Assembly (NCBI RefSeq): GCF_900188185.1
Contig: NZ_FZPA01000001.1
Coordinates: 1-64,000 of the forward strand
Origin: Sphingopyxis indica
GTDB lineage: Bacteria > Pseudomonadota > Alphaproteobacteria > Sphingomonadales > Sphingomonadaceae
Direction of reading: 5' to 3'
DNA length: 64,000 nucleotides
The position numbers were made by a program, and so were the translations under genes. The notes under the pieces are model-generated. The model was given only the letters and a program-made list of their open reading frames with translations, did no database searches and was not told where the DNA came from. Positions 32,878 through 41,368 of the stretch are shown here, in pieces. Numbering within the stretch: position 1 is the stretch's first letter; each line of letters begins with the position of its first letter.

Positions 32878-35814
32878 ATGACACTGAGAGCGATGGTGCT
32901 CGCCACTTCGGCCATCTTGGCTTGGCCGCAGATGGCTTTAGCGCAGGATTCCACAACTGATGAGGCGGAACCCCAAGGATCCGTAATCATCGTGACGGCC
33001 CAACGCCAATCTCAAAGTCTGCAAGAGGTGCCGATCGCGGTCAGTGCCTTCGATGCTACGGCTCTCGAAAGCCAGCAGATCGAAAACGCTGCTGACCTTC
33101 AATTGACGCTCCCGAACGTCTCATTTTCGAAGGGCAACTTCACCGGGTCGTCCTTCACCATCCGTGGTATCGGCGATCTTTGTGTTGGTGTGACGTGTGA
33201 CGCAGCGACGGCTATCCATATCAATGGTTCCCCTCTTTTTGGTACCCGGCTGTTCGAAACAGAATATTTTGACCTTGAGCGAATTGAGGTCCTACGGGGG
33301 CCGCAGGGCACCCTCTTCGGCCGCAACGCTACCTCGGGTGTTGTCAACCTTGTGACAGCCAAGCCTGACCTCGGTTCTTTCGGCGCGGCCGGAGAGTTCG
33401 AGTATGGGAATTACAACAGCATCAAGGCCGAGGGGATGGTCAATGTCCCGATCGGCGATTCTATCGGCGTTCGGGTAGCCGGTTTCTTTCTGAATCGCGA
33501 CGGTTACACCACAAACCTTTTCGACAATTCGGATGTCGACGACCGAGACATGTACGCTGTTCGTGGTTCTCTTCGTTTTGAACCCGGTGCCGATACCACT
33601 CTCGACTTCATGGCATATTATTTCAGGGAAGATGACACCCGTTTACGTAATCAAAAGCAGGCCTGCCAGCGTGACCCGCTCGGCGTGCTGGGTTGTCTGA
33701 ACAATCGCCGCGACTTTGACATCACCAATGCCAATTCCACAGTCGGCGCAACGCTCAGTTCGCAAGAGTTCTTCGCTATTCAGGGAATTCCCTCAGTACT
33801 GGGATTGGGAAGCCTGTACGGCCCCGATGCATTTGCAGGATTCGATAAGCCCGACGATGTGCGCACGGTAAACACGGCGTATACTCCATTCTATTTTGCC
33901 GATGAAGTGCAGCTACAGGCCCGTCTCGAGCAGCGCATCGGAGCTATGACACTGACTGCAACCGGTCTTTATCAGGACACCGAAGTCGATTCCCGGCAGG
34001 ACTACTTTTTGGGCATTCAGGATCGTACCGGCTTTGCTACGGCCTTGAACGTGTTGTCCGGCTTCGCGGCCAACGGTTTGCCTACCGGCCTCCCCGCACC
34101 TGCACCGGCGTTCGTGCCAGGTTCGTCGGCGTATTTTACCCCGATTGTGGAGGCTCTCATCCCCAATGGCCCAGGGGGCGTATTGTGCACCTCCGATAAC
34201 GATGATGGGAACAGGGGCGCGTTCGAAGGTAATGTATTGTGCGGCGAAACGCCGCTATCCTTCGACAGGTCTTCAGAGCAACGCGAATCCTGGAGCGGCG
34301 AAATCCTCCTTTCCAGTGATTTCGACGGAGCATTCAATTTCCTGCTCGGAGGGATCTATGCAAAGTCCAAGACTACCGACAACAGTTACTATGTAAACTC
34401 ATTCGCGCTTGACTACGCCAGTGCCATTCTGGGATCGTTTGGTACTTTGGCAGGCGGTGCACCGCCATCCTACTTCGCAACATCCATGTACCGCAACAAT
34501 TCTCTCGAGGCTAATCTTGAGAGCTTCGGTGTGTTCGGAGAGATCTACGTCGACCTGACCGAGCGTCTGACCTTCACCGGAGGTTTGCGGTATAACGACG
34601 ACAAGAAAGACGTGACTGCGCGCACGACCTTGATTAGCTTCCTCAATCCTTACGCGAATGACGGGGAGCCGTTCGACAGCCCGATCACTCCCTTAACCGG
34701 TCCCTCTGGTCTTTTTGATGCCGATCCTGGTACGCCAGGTGAGCAGCTGACGCAATTTAGAGAAGTAGGTTTCGATGAAATAACCGGGCGTGCGGTGCTC
34801 GACTACGAAGTTACGCCTGACAATTCGATTTACGCATCTTATGCCAGGGGCTATAAATCCGGGGGTATCAACCCGCCCCTTTCGCCCGTTTTCGATGTGG
34901 CTGAAAGCTTCGGATCAGAAACCATCGACGCATTTGAAATCGGATCGAAAAATACCTTTGCGAATGGCGCACTGCAATTAAACGCTACTGCATTCTACTA
35001 TAAGTATAGCGGGTTGCAGCTTAGCCGCATCGTCGCCCGTACCTCAGTTAATGATACTATCGATGCCGATATCTGGGGTGTGGAACTAGAGTCCGTTATC
35101 CGGCCCGATCCCGATTGGCTTGTCAACTTGACGTTCAGTTATCTCAACGCGGAAGTTGCCGGCGACCAGTTCTTCTCCAATCCGCGCGACCCGGGTGGCG
35201 GCGATCCTGATGCCGTCATCATCAAGGATATCAGCAACGGTGCTAATTGTGCCGTAACCGGGCCAGCCCCCGGCGCGGCCGACGCATTCGTGGCCGGAGT
35301 GAACGCAGCTCTGGGTCTTCGTGGTCCCGAAGAATTTCCTAATGACGGCAATCTTGCGTCAAGCGGCGCATTCAGCATTTGCGATGTCTTGGCCGGAGCC
35401 GTTCCGGCGGGCAGCGGCCTTGCGGTATTAAGCCCTGGCGTAGAGGTCAACTTAAAAGGGAACAAGTTGCCGCAGGCCCCCGAAATGAAGGTTTCGATGG
35501 GTGTGCAGTACACCGCCACTTTCGACAATGGCATGACTCTGGTTCCTCGCGTGGACGTAGCGCTGACTGGTGAGCAATACGGCAATATCTTTAACGGCAG
35601 GGTCAACCGGATCGAGCCATTCGTGCAAGCCAACGCGATCGTGCAGTTGAACAGTGCGGATGAGCGTTGGTTCGTGCGCGGATTTGTTCAGAACATTTTC
35701 GACAGCAGCTCGGTGACAGGATTGTACTTGACCGACGCATCCTCGGGGAATTTTACCAATATCTACACTTTGGATCCTCGTAGATATGGTGTTGCTTTGG
35801 GGTTCAGTTTCTAA
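32878..35814 (+). CDS. TonB-dependent outer-membrane receptor (catabolic block 3)
   Basis: The 978-residue receptor has a signal peptide (hydrophobic MVLATSAILAWPQMALA, cleavage about residue 22 before QD), plug start SVIIVTAQRQSQSLQEVPIA, RGPQGTLFGRNATSGVVNLV, and a long barrel ending ALGFSF. It contains two cysteine pairs in extracellular-loop-like segments (for example CVGVTCDAA and CQRDPLGVLGCL). It follows the catabolic operon by about 420 bases with a separate leader. It probably supplies the same pathway as the receptor at 14410. The ligand is unknown. The ATG follows GGGAAGGGATG-type purines. Confidence 0.9.
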   Translation: MTLRAMVLATSAILAWPQMALAQDSTTDEAEPQGSVIIVTAQRQSQSLQEVPIAVSAFDATALESQQIENAADLQLTLPNVSFSKGNFTGSSFTIRGIGDLCVGVTCDAATAIHINGSPLFGTRLFETEYFDLERIEVLRGPQGTLFGRNATSGVVNLVTAKPDLGSFGAAGEFEYGNYNSIKAEGMVNVPIGDSIGVRVAGFFLNRDGYTTNLFDNSDVDDRDMYAVRGSLRFEPGADTTLDFMAYYFREDDTRLRNQKQACQRDPLGVLGCLNNRRDFDITNANSTVGATLSSQEFFAIQGIPSVLGLGSLYGPDAFAGFDKPDDVRTVNTAYTPFYFADEVQLQARLEQRIGAMTLTATGLYQDTEVDSRQDYFLGIQDRTGFATALNVLSGFAANGLPTGLPAPAPAFVPGSSAYFTPIVEALIPNGPGGVLCTSDNDDGNRGAFEGNVLCGETPLSFDRSSEQRESWSGEILLSSDFDGAFNFLLGGIYAKSKTTDNSYYVNSFALDYASAILGSFGTLAGGAPPSYFATSMYRNNSLEANLESFGVFGEIYVDLTERLTFTGGLRYNDDKKDVTARTTLISFLNPYANDGEPFDSPITPLTGPSGLFDADPGTPGEQLTQFREVGFDEITGRAVLDYEVTPDNSIYASYARGYKSGGINPPLSPVFDVAESFGSETIDAFEIGSKNTFANGALQLNATAFYYKYSGLQLSRIVARTSVNDTIDADIWGVELESVIRPDPDWLVNLTFSYLNAEVAGDQFFSNPRDPGGGDPDAVIIKDISNGANCAVTGPAPGAADAFVAGVNAALGLRGPEEFPNDGNLASSGAFSICDVLAGAVPAGSGLAVLSPGVEVNLKGNKLPQAPEMKVSMGVQYTATFDNGMTLVPRVDVALTGEQYGNIFNGRVNRIEPFVQANAIVQLNSADERWFVRGFVQNIFDSSSVTGLYLTDASSGNFTNIYTLDPRRYGVALGFSF

Positions 35815-35948
35815 CAGGTCCAGATCGTGTTGGCGGGGAGATCGGTGGTCCTCCCAACGATCCGAACGGACAGTGCCAGCTAGTTCGTATTTCGACCCAT
35901 GACTTTATAGCTTTTCCAGAGCGGCGTAATGCTCGATGACCGCCTCGT

Positions 35949-36158
35949 AAGCCTACCGACAAGGCGGTCATCGAACCGGCCAAATGCGAGCTGCACTCGA
36001 ACTGCCTGTACGATCGCTCGTTGATGTCGCTACGAGATGCTCGCGGAAAGCTTAAGGCCTTACATAGATACGACAATGAAGAGTCACCGAATATTGCAAT
36101 CGGGATATCCGATGGTGATACTGGCAAACGCACTCTGCGAAAGGCGGAAACATGCTGA
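35949..36158 (+). pseudogene. IS407-type transposase orfB, decayed C-terminal fragment
   Basis: The frame reads KPTDKAVIEPAKCELHSNCL and then SLMSLRDARGKLKALHRYDN, EESPNIAIG, ending at TGA 36156-36158. This follows IS3-family OrfB C-termini (GKPTDNAFIE.FNGK.R.ECLN..WFMSL.DAR.KLE.WR..YNEERPH.AIG) with many substitutions. Neither the rest of the transposase nor IS ends were recognised. The fragment lies 97 bases from the chimeric gene at 36255, supporting past rearrangement at this spot. Confidence 0.65.
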
Positions 36159-36254
36159 CCCCTATGATCCAAGATTGGGTCACAGTGCACGAGGTGCTGA
36201 CGCGTTAGGAAAAGTTGGAAGGGGCTGCGGGGCAGACTTCTGAGAAAACTTATC

Positions 36255-38480
36255 CTAACTCTGTTCAGGTTTCATAACTGATTTTCGATCGACCGGAGCT
36301 GGCTCAACCGACGTGCGATTGTCGCGAGACAATTCGACCCATCCCAACCCAAGCGACTTCTGGATCGCGATCCAGCCATTTGTCATGGCGGCGATCGCCC
36401 GATCGAGATTTGCTCTGGCCTGTGCGCGCTTGCGGATCGAAGTGTTGAGTTCGCCTTGCGAGATTACCCCCGCGGCGCGGCGTTGCTCGTTAAGCTCCGC
36501 AGCCGTGTCGGCCTGCCGACTGATCTGCGCCAGCGCGGCTACGTTGGCTCTTTGTTGCCCGAACCGAGCAAGCGATTGTTCGGCGTCGCGTAGTGCGCCC
36601 AGGACCACTTCAAGATAGCGCGCTTCGGCCGCGTCGCGCGCACTCTCGGCCTGATCGATCGATGCTGCCGTGCGGCCGAAATCAAGCAGGTTCCACTGCA
36701 GCCGCGGCAAAGCGATTGCCGATAAGTTGCCCGGGTCCAGGATGTCGTCGGGCTCCGATCCGCCCAAACCGAGAATCCCCATGAAGGAAATCTTTGGGAA
36801 GCGAGCAGCCTCTGCCACGCCAATGCGCGCATTCGCCGCGGCCAGCATGCGTTCGGCGGCTCGAACATCCGGCCGCCGCGCTATTAGCGCTGCGGGATCG
36901 CCCACCGCGACCCGTTCGGGGGGAAGCGGAATTTCGGCCTGAGCCGCCAGGAGCCCGTCGAGTGCGCCGGGCGCTTCGCCCGTCAGCACCGCGAGTGTGT
37001 CCTTGAACACATCGATGTCCGCTTGAGCTTCGGCGATCTGCGACTTGAGCAGTTCGAGCTCGGCGTTCGCGTCACCGACCGGAAACAGTGCGAGAGCGCC
37101 CTGTGTATAGCGCTGATAGGTCAGTTCGAGAATTTGCTGCTGCAAGTCGCGCTCTCGCTGGACAAGCTCGAGTCGCCCCTGCGCTTCTCGCAGGCCCACA
37201 TACGCCCGCGCGACCTCGGCGGCGAGCTGGACTTTCGCATCCTCGGCGTTCGCCACCGAGGCCGCAGCCTGAGCGTTAATGGCCTCGACACGCCGTGCCT
37301 GCCCCCCAGCGAAATCGATCTCCCAGTTTGCGTTGAGCCCGAGGTTGTAGACGCTGACGCTGTCCTGCTCTTCGTCGTCAGCAGGAGCGCCGGGCGATCC
37401 CGGGGGCGGGCCGCTGCCGATATCCAGCCCTGGGATATTCGCCTGGACCGCAGTCGCCTGCGCAGCCACGGCGGGTAGCCGGTTGGCGCGCTCCTGGCGG
37501 ACGGCAGCCCTTGCCTGTTCGATGCGAGCGCGCGCTGCGGCCACGCCCGGATTGCCGGCCAGCGCACGCGCCTCAAGTTCATTGAGAACCGGATCGCCGA
37601 GCAGCGTCCACCAGTCGCCGGCAATCGGCGCCAACGGATCGATTTCGGGGCCAGCCCGTACGAACGCATTGCCTGCGTCGGTCGCAAGTTGCGGGGGGCC
37701 GGCATAGCCGGGACCGGCGTGGAGAAATTTGGCGCCGATCCGGTTGTCGAGCCCGATACCGCGCGCGACTTCCTGAACGTCGGCGCCGACATGCTCGCAC
37801 AGGTCCGCCATCTCGTTGATGTAGGTGATCTTCATCGCAAGGAAGGCGTTCGCGGCATATTTGATCAGTTCGCTCGTGCGGCGGCGAGTGAAGACGATCG
37901 GCGCCTTGTTCAGCGAGAGCGGACGATAGACTTCCTCCATCGGCGCGCGCGCACGCTCGTCCTCGATGCCGATCACGACGCGGTCGGGGCGCTTGAAATC
38001 CTCGATCGCGGCGCCTTCACGCAGGAACTCGGGGTTCGATGCCACGGCGATGTCGGCGGCGGGATTGCATTCGCGGATGATCCGCTCGACCTCGTCGCCG
38101 GTGCCGACGGGCACGGTCGATTTGGTGACGATCACGGTGAAGCCGCTCAGCGCCCCTGCGATCTCGCGCGCGGCGCCGTGGACGTAGGAGAGGTCGGCGT
38201 GCCCGTCGCCGCGGCGGCTGGGGGTTCCGACCGCGATGAACACGACATCGGCGGCGGCGACGGCCTCCGAAAGCTCGGTGGTGAAGGCCAGATTGCCCGC
38301 CGCGACGTTGCGCGCGACCAGATCGTCGAGACCCGGCTCATAGATGGGGATGCCGCCGGCGTGCAGGCGTGCAATCTTGTTCGCGTCCTTGTCGACGCAG
38401 GTCACATGATGGCCGAAGTCGGCAAAACAGGCGCCCGAAACCAGCCCGACATAGCCGGACCCGATCATAACGATACGCAT
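36255..38480 (-). CDS. In-frame chimera: UDP-glucose 6-dehydrogenase N-part joined to a NodT-type outer-membrane efflux protein
   Basis: Residues 1-259 are the NAD domain and central helix of UDP-glucose dehydrogenase: MRIVMIGSGYVGLVSGACFA, STVPVGTGDEV, ASNPEFLREGAAI, INEMADLCEHVGAD and FLHAGPGY. The expected GGSCFPKD with the catalytic cysteine and the UDP-binding domain do not follow. From residue 260 the sequence is a TolC/NodT-family outer-membrane factor (AGPPQLATDAGNAF, then GDWWTLLGDPVLNELEARAL to GWIAIQKSLGLGW) without its signal peptide and lipobox. Neither half should work as it stands: the dehydrogenase lacks its nucleophile and the efflux protein cannot be exported. The junction (about 37,700) falls on a GPGY sequence resembling the GPDY motif that opens mature NodT-type proteins. 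It could be a real recombination product or an assembly join. Confidence 0.85.
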   Translation of the reverse strand: MRIVMIGSGYVGLVSGACFADFGHHVTCVDKDANKIARLHAGGIPIYEPGLDDLVARNVAAGNLAFTTELSEAVAAADVVFIAVGTPSRRGDGHADLSYVHGAAREIAGALSGFTVIVTKSTVPVGTGDEVERIIRECNPAADIAVASNPEFLREGAAIEDFKRPDRVVIGIEDERARAPMEEVYRPLSLNKAPIVFTRRRTSELIKYAANAFLAMKITYINEMADLCEHVGADVQEVARGIGLDNRIGAKFLHAGPGYAGPPQLATDAGNAFVRAGPEIDPLAPIAGDWWTLLGDPVLNELEARALAGNPGVAAARARIEQARAAVRQERANRLPAVAAQATAVQANIPGLDIGSGPPPGSPGAPADDEEQDSVSVYNLGLNANWEIDFAGGQARRVEAINAQAAASVANAEDAKVQLAAEVARAYVGLREAQGRLELVQRERDLQQQILELTYQRYTQGALALFPVGDANAELELLKSQIAEAQADIDVFKDTLAVLTGEAPGALDGLLAAQAEIPLPPERVAVGDPAALIARRPDVRAAERMLAAANARIGVAEAARFPKISFMGILGLGGSEPDDILDPGNLSAIALPRLQWNLLDFGRTAASIDQAESARDAAEARYLEVVLGALRDAEQSLARFGQQRANVAALAQISRQADTAAELNEQRRAAGVISQGELNTSIRKRAQARANLDRAIAAMTNGWIAIQKSLGLGWVELSRDNRTSVEPAPVDRKSVMKPEQS

Positions 38481-38791
38481 GACGCGTTGCTCCCTTTTAT
38501 GAAGGCGATTTATTGTGCGCCTGCGAACAATCGCCTTGCGGGAGCGGGGGCGTCAACTTGCCCGCTTTGAACAGAGCCAATTCGAAGGCGAAGCGATATG
38601 GGTTTCCGATCGAGCCGATATTTGGCTAACAAGATGAAATAATTCGTTTTTTATTTGAAGATGGCTCGCGCCTTCGCCTAAACGGCGGAAACGCCCATTG
38701 GCTCCCGTGCGATGAAACGATTCGACTTGAACTTGCCACGGATCGACGGCGGACTAGAAGCTGGGAGCGATAAGCTGTGGGGAGGGCAAGG
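38481..38791. other. Intergenic region between divergent ugd 5' part and the ALDH-like gene
   Basis: This is about 310 bases holding the promoter regions of two divergent genes. No repeat, RNA gene or clear operator was recognised. GGAGGG at 38780-38785 is the Shine-Dalgarno sequence for the next gene. Confidence 0.4.
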
Positions 38792-40057
38792 ATGCTGGAA
38801 GCGCAACGCGCGGCTTTTTACGCCGGCTTGCCGGTCTCGCCGGCCAGCCGGCGCGACCGGTTGCAGCGCGCCATGCAGATGATCGGGCAGAATGCCGAGG
38901 CGCTTTGCCGCGCGCTCGTCGCCGACGGGACGGCTCCGGATGCCGAGTCGGCGCGGGCCGCCGAAGTGGAACCAGCGCTCGCGGCGCTGCAGGCGGCGCT
39001 GGACGGCGTCGAGCGCTGGATGCAGCCCGAAAAGGCGCGCGGGCTGCTCGCTCGCGCGCGCGGCGATCATGTCGAATATCAGCCGATCGGGGTGATCGGC
39101 GTCGCCCTGCCTGCGTCGCTCCCTCTGTTCCGCATCGCGGGCCTTCTCGCGGGCATATTCGCGGCGGGCAATCGGGTCATGCTGCAATTCGATGCCGCCT
39201 CGCCGCGGCTTGCGGAGCTGGTTGGCGAGTTGGCGCCGCATTTCTTCGACCCGCTCGAACTGGCGGTCGTGACCGACGGCGGCTTTGCGGAGCTTGCTTT
39301 CGACCTGTTGCTGACGCACGAGCCGCAGGAGGATCATGCAGCAATGGCCGCGCGCTCGGGCAAGTCGCCGGTGATCGTCGGCCGCTCGGCCGACTTTGCG
39401 AAGATCGCCGGCACGATCGTGGCGCACAAGCGCGCGAACGGCGGGCGAGCGCCGCTCGCCCCCGACTTTCTGCTCGCCCCCGACGATCAGGAAGAGGCGA
39501 TCGCCGACTGGTTGTGGCGCGCGGCAGTGCGCGCAGGAGGGGACAGGGCATTGCTGTCCGGGACCGAACAGCGACGCCTGACCCGCCTGCTCGACGACGC
39601 GCGCGCGCGCGGGGGCGAGGTGAGGACCGCCGAGCCGCGTCGCGGCGGGATGCCGTTCCATATCGTCCGCCATGCGAGCGACGACATGCTGCTGATGCAG
39701 GAAGATATTCGCGGCCCCATCCTGCCGATCCGCAACTATGCGCGGATCGAGGACGCGATCGCGGCGATCCGCCGCCGTCCGCCGCCGCTTTCCATCTATT
39801 ATTTCGGGCGCGACGCGGCCGAGCGCCGTCATGTGCTGGAGCAGAGCCTGTCCTCGGCGATCGCGATCGACGGGGCGGTTCCATCGCTGGCCAAGGCCGG
39901 GCTCGACGCGGGGCGCGACATCGGCCGCGGCGAAGCGGATTTCCGCCGGTTCAGCCGAATCCGGCGCGTCTGCCGGCCGCGGCTGTTCGGCTTTTTGGGC
40001 CGGGCCGGGCGCCGAGCCGGCGACGGAGTGGGAGAGGCCGCGCCCGCGCTTCGCTGA
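38792..40057 (+). CDS. Aldehyde-dehydrogenase-like protein lacking catalytic residues
   Basis: The 421-residue protein aligns by eye with coniferyl-aldehyde-type ALDHs: GVIGVALPASLPLFRIAGLL and AAGNRVML, GKSPVIVG, LAPDFLLAP, and MQEDIRGPILPI with PPPLSIYYFGRD. However, the segment that should hold the nucleophile (GQTC-I-AP) reads GRAPLAP, with Pro for Cys, and the general-base segment LELGGKSP reads AARSGKSP, with no Glu. The C-terminal oligomerisation arm is also divergent. It is probably a pseudoenzyme. ATG 38792 follows GGAGGG; GTG 38777 is an alternative. An opposite-strand open frame covers the same bases but has no homology. It lies between ugd and galU genes. Confidence 0.78.
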   Translation: MLEAQRAAFYAGLPVSPASRRDRLQRAMQMIGQNAEALCRALVADGTAPDAESARAAEVEPALAALQAALDGVERWMQPEKARGLLARARGDHVEYQPIGVIGVALPASLPLFRIAGLLAGIFAAGNRVMLQFDAASPRLAELVGELAPHFFDPLELAVVTDGGFAELAFDLLLTHEPQEDHAAMAARSGKSPVIVGRSADFAKIAGTIVAHKRANGGRAPLAPDFLLAPDDQEEAIADWLWRAAVRAGGDRALLSGTEQRRLTRLLDDARARGGEVRTAEPRRGGMPFHIVRHASDDMLLMQEDIRGPILPIRNYARIEDAIAAIRRRPPPLSIYYFGRDAAERRHVLEQSLSSAIAIDGAVPSLAKAGLDAGRDIGRGEADFRRFSRIRRVCRPRLFGFLGRAGRRAGDGVGEAAPALR

Positions 40058-40124
40058 TCGCGCGGGGGCCACGCTGCACCGCAGCAAGCTCGCACGGCCG
40101 GGCGTCTTCCACTAGCGCACGGGC

Positions 40125-41063
40125 ATGGCCGACATGTCTTCCAGCTTCGCCCGGGGCGCGGTTTTGATCGACGCGGAAGGCGAATCCGTCTATTTCGTCC
40201 GCTCGGGCGCCGTCTATCGCGGGGTGCGCGCGCGCAACGTCGGCAACGGTCTGTTCGTGTTCCGCGAGCCGGTCCACGATGTTCAGATTATCGACGTCCG
40301 GGTTGCGGGCGGCTATCGCGTCATAGAGAATACGGCAGGGCCCGATCTGGTGGGGGCCGATTGCGTTGGGCTGCGCGTGCGCCAGGCGAGGGCGAGCGGC
40401 CTCGAACGCGGCTTCGCGCGCATCCGCTACGACAGCCACGACGGGGTGATCGAGGACGTCAGCGCGAGCGGCATGCTCACCACGGGGTCGGGCAATCTGC
40501 CCGTCGGGATCGGCTTCGCCGACACCGCGCACGACTTCCGGGTCGAGCGCTGTTCGATGCGCGGCTTTCGCTGGGACCGCGGCGAGGGTAAATATTGGAA
40601 CGGCGACGGCTTTTCGACCGAGCGCGGCAATGCGCGGATCATGTTCCGCCAATGCGCCGCCTGGGACAATAGCGACGGCGGCTTCGACCTCAAATCGACC
40701 GAATCGCTGCTCGACGACTGCATCAGCGGCCGCAACGCGCGCAATTTCCGCCTCTGGTCGAGCATCCGCGCGACGCGGCTCATCAGCCTCGATCCGGTCA
40801 AGATCGGCGGCACCGGCGATACCAACCATTTCTCGATCATGTCGAGACAGGCGGGGGGCGAGCCGCTGGTCATCTATATCGAACATCTGACCGTGAAGAG
40901 CGACCGGGGCTGGCCGATCTTCGACGTTCACGACGGGCCGGCAAAGATCATCATCGGCTCGCACGACATTCAGGTGCCGCCGGGAACGCCGCTCGTTCGC
41001 TCGCGCAATGGCGGTTCGGTTCCCGGCGGCGTCTCCTTCGCGGGCGAGCCGCCAAAGCTCTGA
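40125..41063 (+). CDS. Right-handed beta-helix protein, polysaccharide-lyase-like
   Basis: This 312-residue protein consists of repeating short strands with turns, as in parallel beta-helices: VYRGVRARNVGNGLFVFREP, VIEDVSASGM, DFRVERCSMRGFRWD, NGDGFSTERGNARIMFRQCA, NSDGGFDLKSTESLLDDCIS. The layout resembles pectate-lyase/polysaccharide-lyase beta-helices that bind or cleave polysaccharide. No classical signal peptide is visible at the chosen ATG (40125; ATG 40134 is also possible), so export is uncertain. It sits between the ALDH-like gene and galU, within genes for polysaccharide production, suggesting a role in processing that polymer. The catalytic residues cannot be assigned. Confidence 0.72.
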   Translation: MADMSSSFARGAVLIDAEGESVYFVRSGAVYRGVRARNVGNGLFVFREPVHDVQIIDVRVAGGYRVIENTAGPDLVGADCVGLRVRQARASGLERGFARIRYDSHDGVIEDVSASGMLTTGSGNLPVGIGFADTAHDFRVERCSMRGFRWDRGEGKYWNGDGFSTERGNARIMFRQCAAWDNSDGGFDLKSTESLLDDCISGRNARNFRLWSSIRATRLISLDPVKIGGTGDTNHFSIMSRQAGGEPLVIYIEHLTVKSDRGWPIFDVHDGPAKIIIGSHDIQVPPGTPLVRSRNGGSVPGGVSFAGEPPKL

Positions 41064-41368
41064 TCTACAGCCTTTCAAGTCTGTCCCGATTGGATTGAAC
41101 CGTGGCCCCGAGCCTGTCGAAGGCCGCCTATCGACGAGAAGGCTCTTCGACAAGCTCAGGGCTACGGTGAGAATCGATTCCGCCTGAACAGGACTGGACC
41201 CAGCCCGGCCTCACTTTGGACACGCTTCGACGCCGGGCTCTTGCTGCGATGCAGCGTAGAGGCGCACGAACCGTTGGTCGGCGGTTGGCTCTCTCTCTGT
41301 GAACAATCCGTCTGCTGCCGATGCTGGTTTTTTTGGGGGGGACCCAGCAAACCAGGAAAGGGTGGAAA
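41064..41368. other. Intergenic region upstream of galU with a paired-arm repeat
   Basis: About 300 bases containing the repeat at 41106-41163 and, nearer galU, a T6G7-type homopolymer tract (TTTTTTGGGGGGG near 41330-41342). GGAAAGGGTGGA precedes the galU ATG. Confidence 0.45.
41106..41163. repeat. Paired-arm intergenic repeat, 'GAGCCTGTCGAAG' type
   Basis: The left arm CCCGAGCCTGTCGAAGG pairs with the right arm CTTCGACAAGCTCAGGG across a short spacer. This sequence type is familiar as a dispersed palindromic repeat in sphingomonad genomes and may fold as a hairpin in RNA. No other copy was seen in this window. Confidence 0.75.

Noticed and set aside
38678-40087. 469-codon minus-strand open frame opposite the ALDH-like gene
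   Set aside because: The plus frame shows ALDH motifs and a Shine-Dalgarno sequence; the minus frame has no homology and an Arg-rich shadow composition.
41325-41345. T6/G7 homopolymer tract upstream of galU as a phase-variation switch
   Set aside because: It lies outside the coding frame, about 25-40 bases before the start, and single-copy evidence is not enough to claim slippage control.
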